64,000 nt of DNA from Caballeronia turbans (lineage in GTDB: Bacteria > Pseudomonadota > Gammaproteobacteria > Burkholderiales > Burkholderiaceae), in the NCBI GenBank assembly GCA_001544655.2, contig FCOD02000016.1:62001-126000 (forward strand), read 5' to 3'. Shown here in pieces: positions 63,264 through 64,000 of this stretch. The translations under genes and the position numbers were made by a program. The first letter of the stretch is position 1. Every line of letters begins with the position of its first letter. The notes under the pieces were generated by a model that worked only from the letters and a program-made list of their open reading frames with translations, searched no databases and was not told the origin of the DNA.

Positions 63264-64000
63264 CTAGGCGTCGCGCAGGGATTGCAGCGCGGGCCGCGCC
63301 AGCACGCGCCGCAGGCTCAGCCAGCCGCCGAGCGCGGCGCATGCGACGCCCGCGACGATGCCCGTCGGCACGAGCCACGGATTGAAATCGATATGAAACT
63401 CGAACACGCGCGCTGCGAGCACATAGCCGATGGCCTGCGCACCGATCGCCGCCATCAGGCCCGAAAGCGCGCCCACAGCCACGAACTCCGCGACCTGCAC
63501 CGAGCGCACCTGTTTGTGCGATGCGCCGAGCGCGCGCAGAAGCGCCGACTCGCGCACGCGTTCGTCGCGCGTGCCGGCGAGCGCCGCGTACAGCACGAGC
63601 ACACCCGCCGCGAGCGTGAAGAGGAACAGGAACTGCACGGCGCCGATCACCTGCGCGAGCGTGCGATGGATCTGCGCGAGAATCGGCGCGATATCGATGG
63701 CCGTCACGTTCGGATAACGCGCGACCAGGCCGTCGATCACGCGCTGTTCTTCCGCCGGCAGATGGAAGCTCGTGATGAAGGTCGCCGGAAGATCGGCGAG
63801 CGCCTCGGGCGGCATCAGCACGAAGAAGTTGACCTTGAACGAGTTCCAGTCGACCTTGCGCACGCTCGTCACGCTCGCTTCGACGGGCAGGCCGGCGACG
63901 TCGAAACGCAGCGTGTCGCCCATCTTCACGCGGATGGTCTTCGCGATGCCCTCCTCGATCGACACCTGCGGCTTGCCGTCCTTGCCGAACCACGCGCCTT
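63264..64000 (-). CDS. FtsX-like ABC transporter permease, 5' end cut by window
   Basis: The C-terminal ~245 residues of an ABC permease of the MacB/YbbP type, open to the window end. A periplasmic segment (GDTLRFDVAGLPVEASVTSVR, in parts) is followed by three membrane helices with the FtsX motif (FLFLFTLAAGVLVLYAALAG, RESALLRALGASHKQVRSVQ). The cognate ATPase is presumably outside the window. The substrate is unknown. Confidence 0.82.
   Translation of the reverse strand, partial: GAWFGKDGKPQVSIEEGIAKTIRVKMGDTLRFDVAGLPVEASVTSVRKVDWNSFKVNFFVLMPPEALADLPATFITSFHLPAEEQRVIDGLVARYPNVTAIDIAPILAQIHRTLAQVIGAVQFLFLFTLAAGVLVLYAALAGTRDERVRESALLRALGASHKQVRSVQVAEFVAVGALSGLMAAIGAQAIGYVLAARVFEFHIDFNPWLVPTGIVAGVACAALGGWLSLRRVLARPALQSLRDA

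Overview
The window is chromosomal DNA of a Burkholderia sensu lato bacterium (Betaproteobacteria, Burkholderiaceae). The GC-rich composition, the protein sequences and several gene orders (ppiA-ppiB-lpxH-cysE, ftsB-eno-kdsA-pyrG, rpfE-recJ-prfB-lysS, ilvB-ilvH-ilvC-psd-pssA) fit Paraburkholderia/Caballeronia best; the genus is inference. Almost everything is housekeeping. No tRNA, rRNA, CRISPR array, prophage or IS element was recognised. The only mobile element is one group II intron.

Layout. 1-13.8 kb: a TPR protein cut by the window edge, two cyclophilins, lpxH, cysE, the tRNA methyltransferase gene trmJ, suhB, an LplT-type transporter, a DUF883 protein, mutS followed by an overlapping exported protein, and the divergent pair slyD / roxA-like hydroxylase. 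14.0-14.4 kb: an isolated small Ala/Ser-rich lipoprotein gene with its own promoter, leader and terminator. 14.4-23.6 kb: a long minus-strand run (MBL hydrolase, bamC, dapA, methyltransferase, trpS, M50 protease, YciO-type protein, PHP phosphoesterase, alpha/beta hydrolase, DUF455). 23.8-25.9 kb: gamma-carbonic anhydrase-like protein, hslO and a small lipoprotein. 26-31.7 kb (minus): ftsB, eno, kdsA, pyrG, alpha/beta hydrolase. 31.7-37.1 kb (minus): comEC, tatD, lolD and a single lolC/E-type permease. 37.3-44.7 kb (plus): rpfE-like, recJ, a DUF5672 gene plus a decayed second copy of it, prfB with its programmed frameshift, and lysS.

45-53.7 kb: a glycine-zipper protein, then on the minus strand the ilvB-ilvH-ilvC-psd-pssA cluster. 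This cluster is interrupted between ilvC and psd by a group II intron of about 2.8 kb carrying a reverse transcriptase/maturase/HNH protein. 54-59.1 kb (plus): a tightly packed row of ECF sigma factor, DUF3619, DUF3106 and RDD membrane proteins. An LpxH-like phosphoesterase, a GT4 glycosyltransferase and diacylglycerol kinase follow. 59.2-61.3 kb: TetR regulator, LOG protein and SDR oxidoreductase. 61.4-64 kb (minus): DUF924, AlaX-type editing protein, truncated haemoglobin and an FtsX-type permease cut by the window end.

Themes. Envelope and lipid biogenesis recurs (lpxH twice, kdsA, bamC, lolD/lolC-E, psd/pssA, dagK, lplT), as do amino-acid synthesis (cysE, dapA, ilvBHC) and translation quality control (trmJ, roxA-like, trpS, prfB, lysS, AlaX). 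The least understood parts are the sigma-DUF3619-DUF3106-RDD module, the DUF5672 gene with its relic, and the intron inside the ilv/psd cluster.
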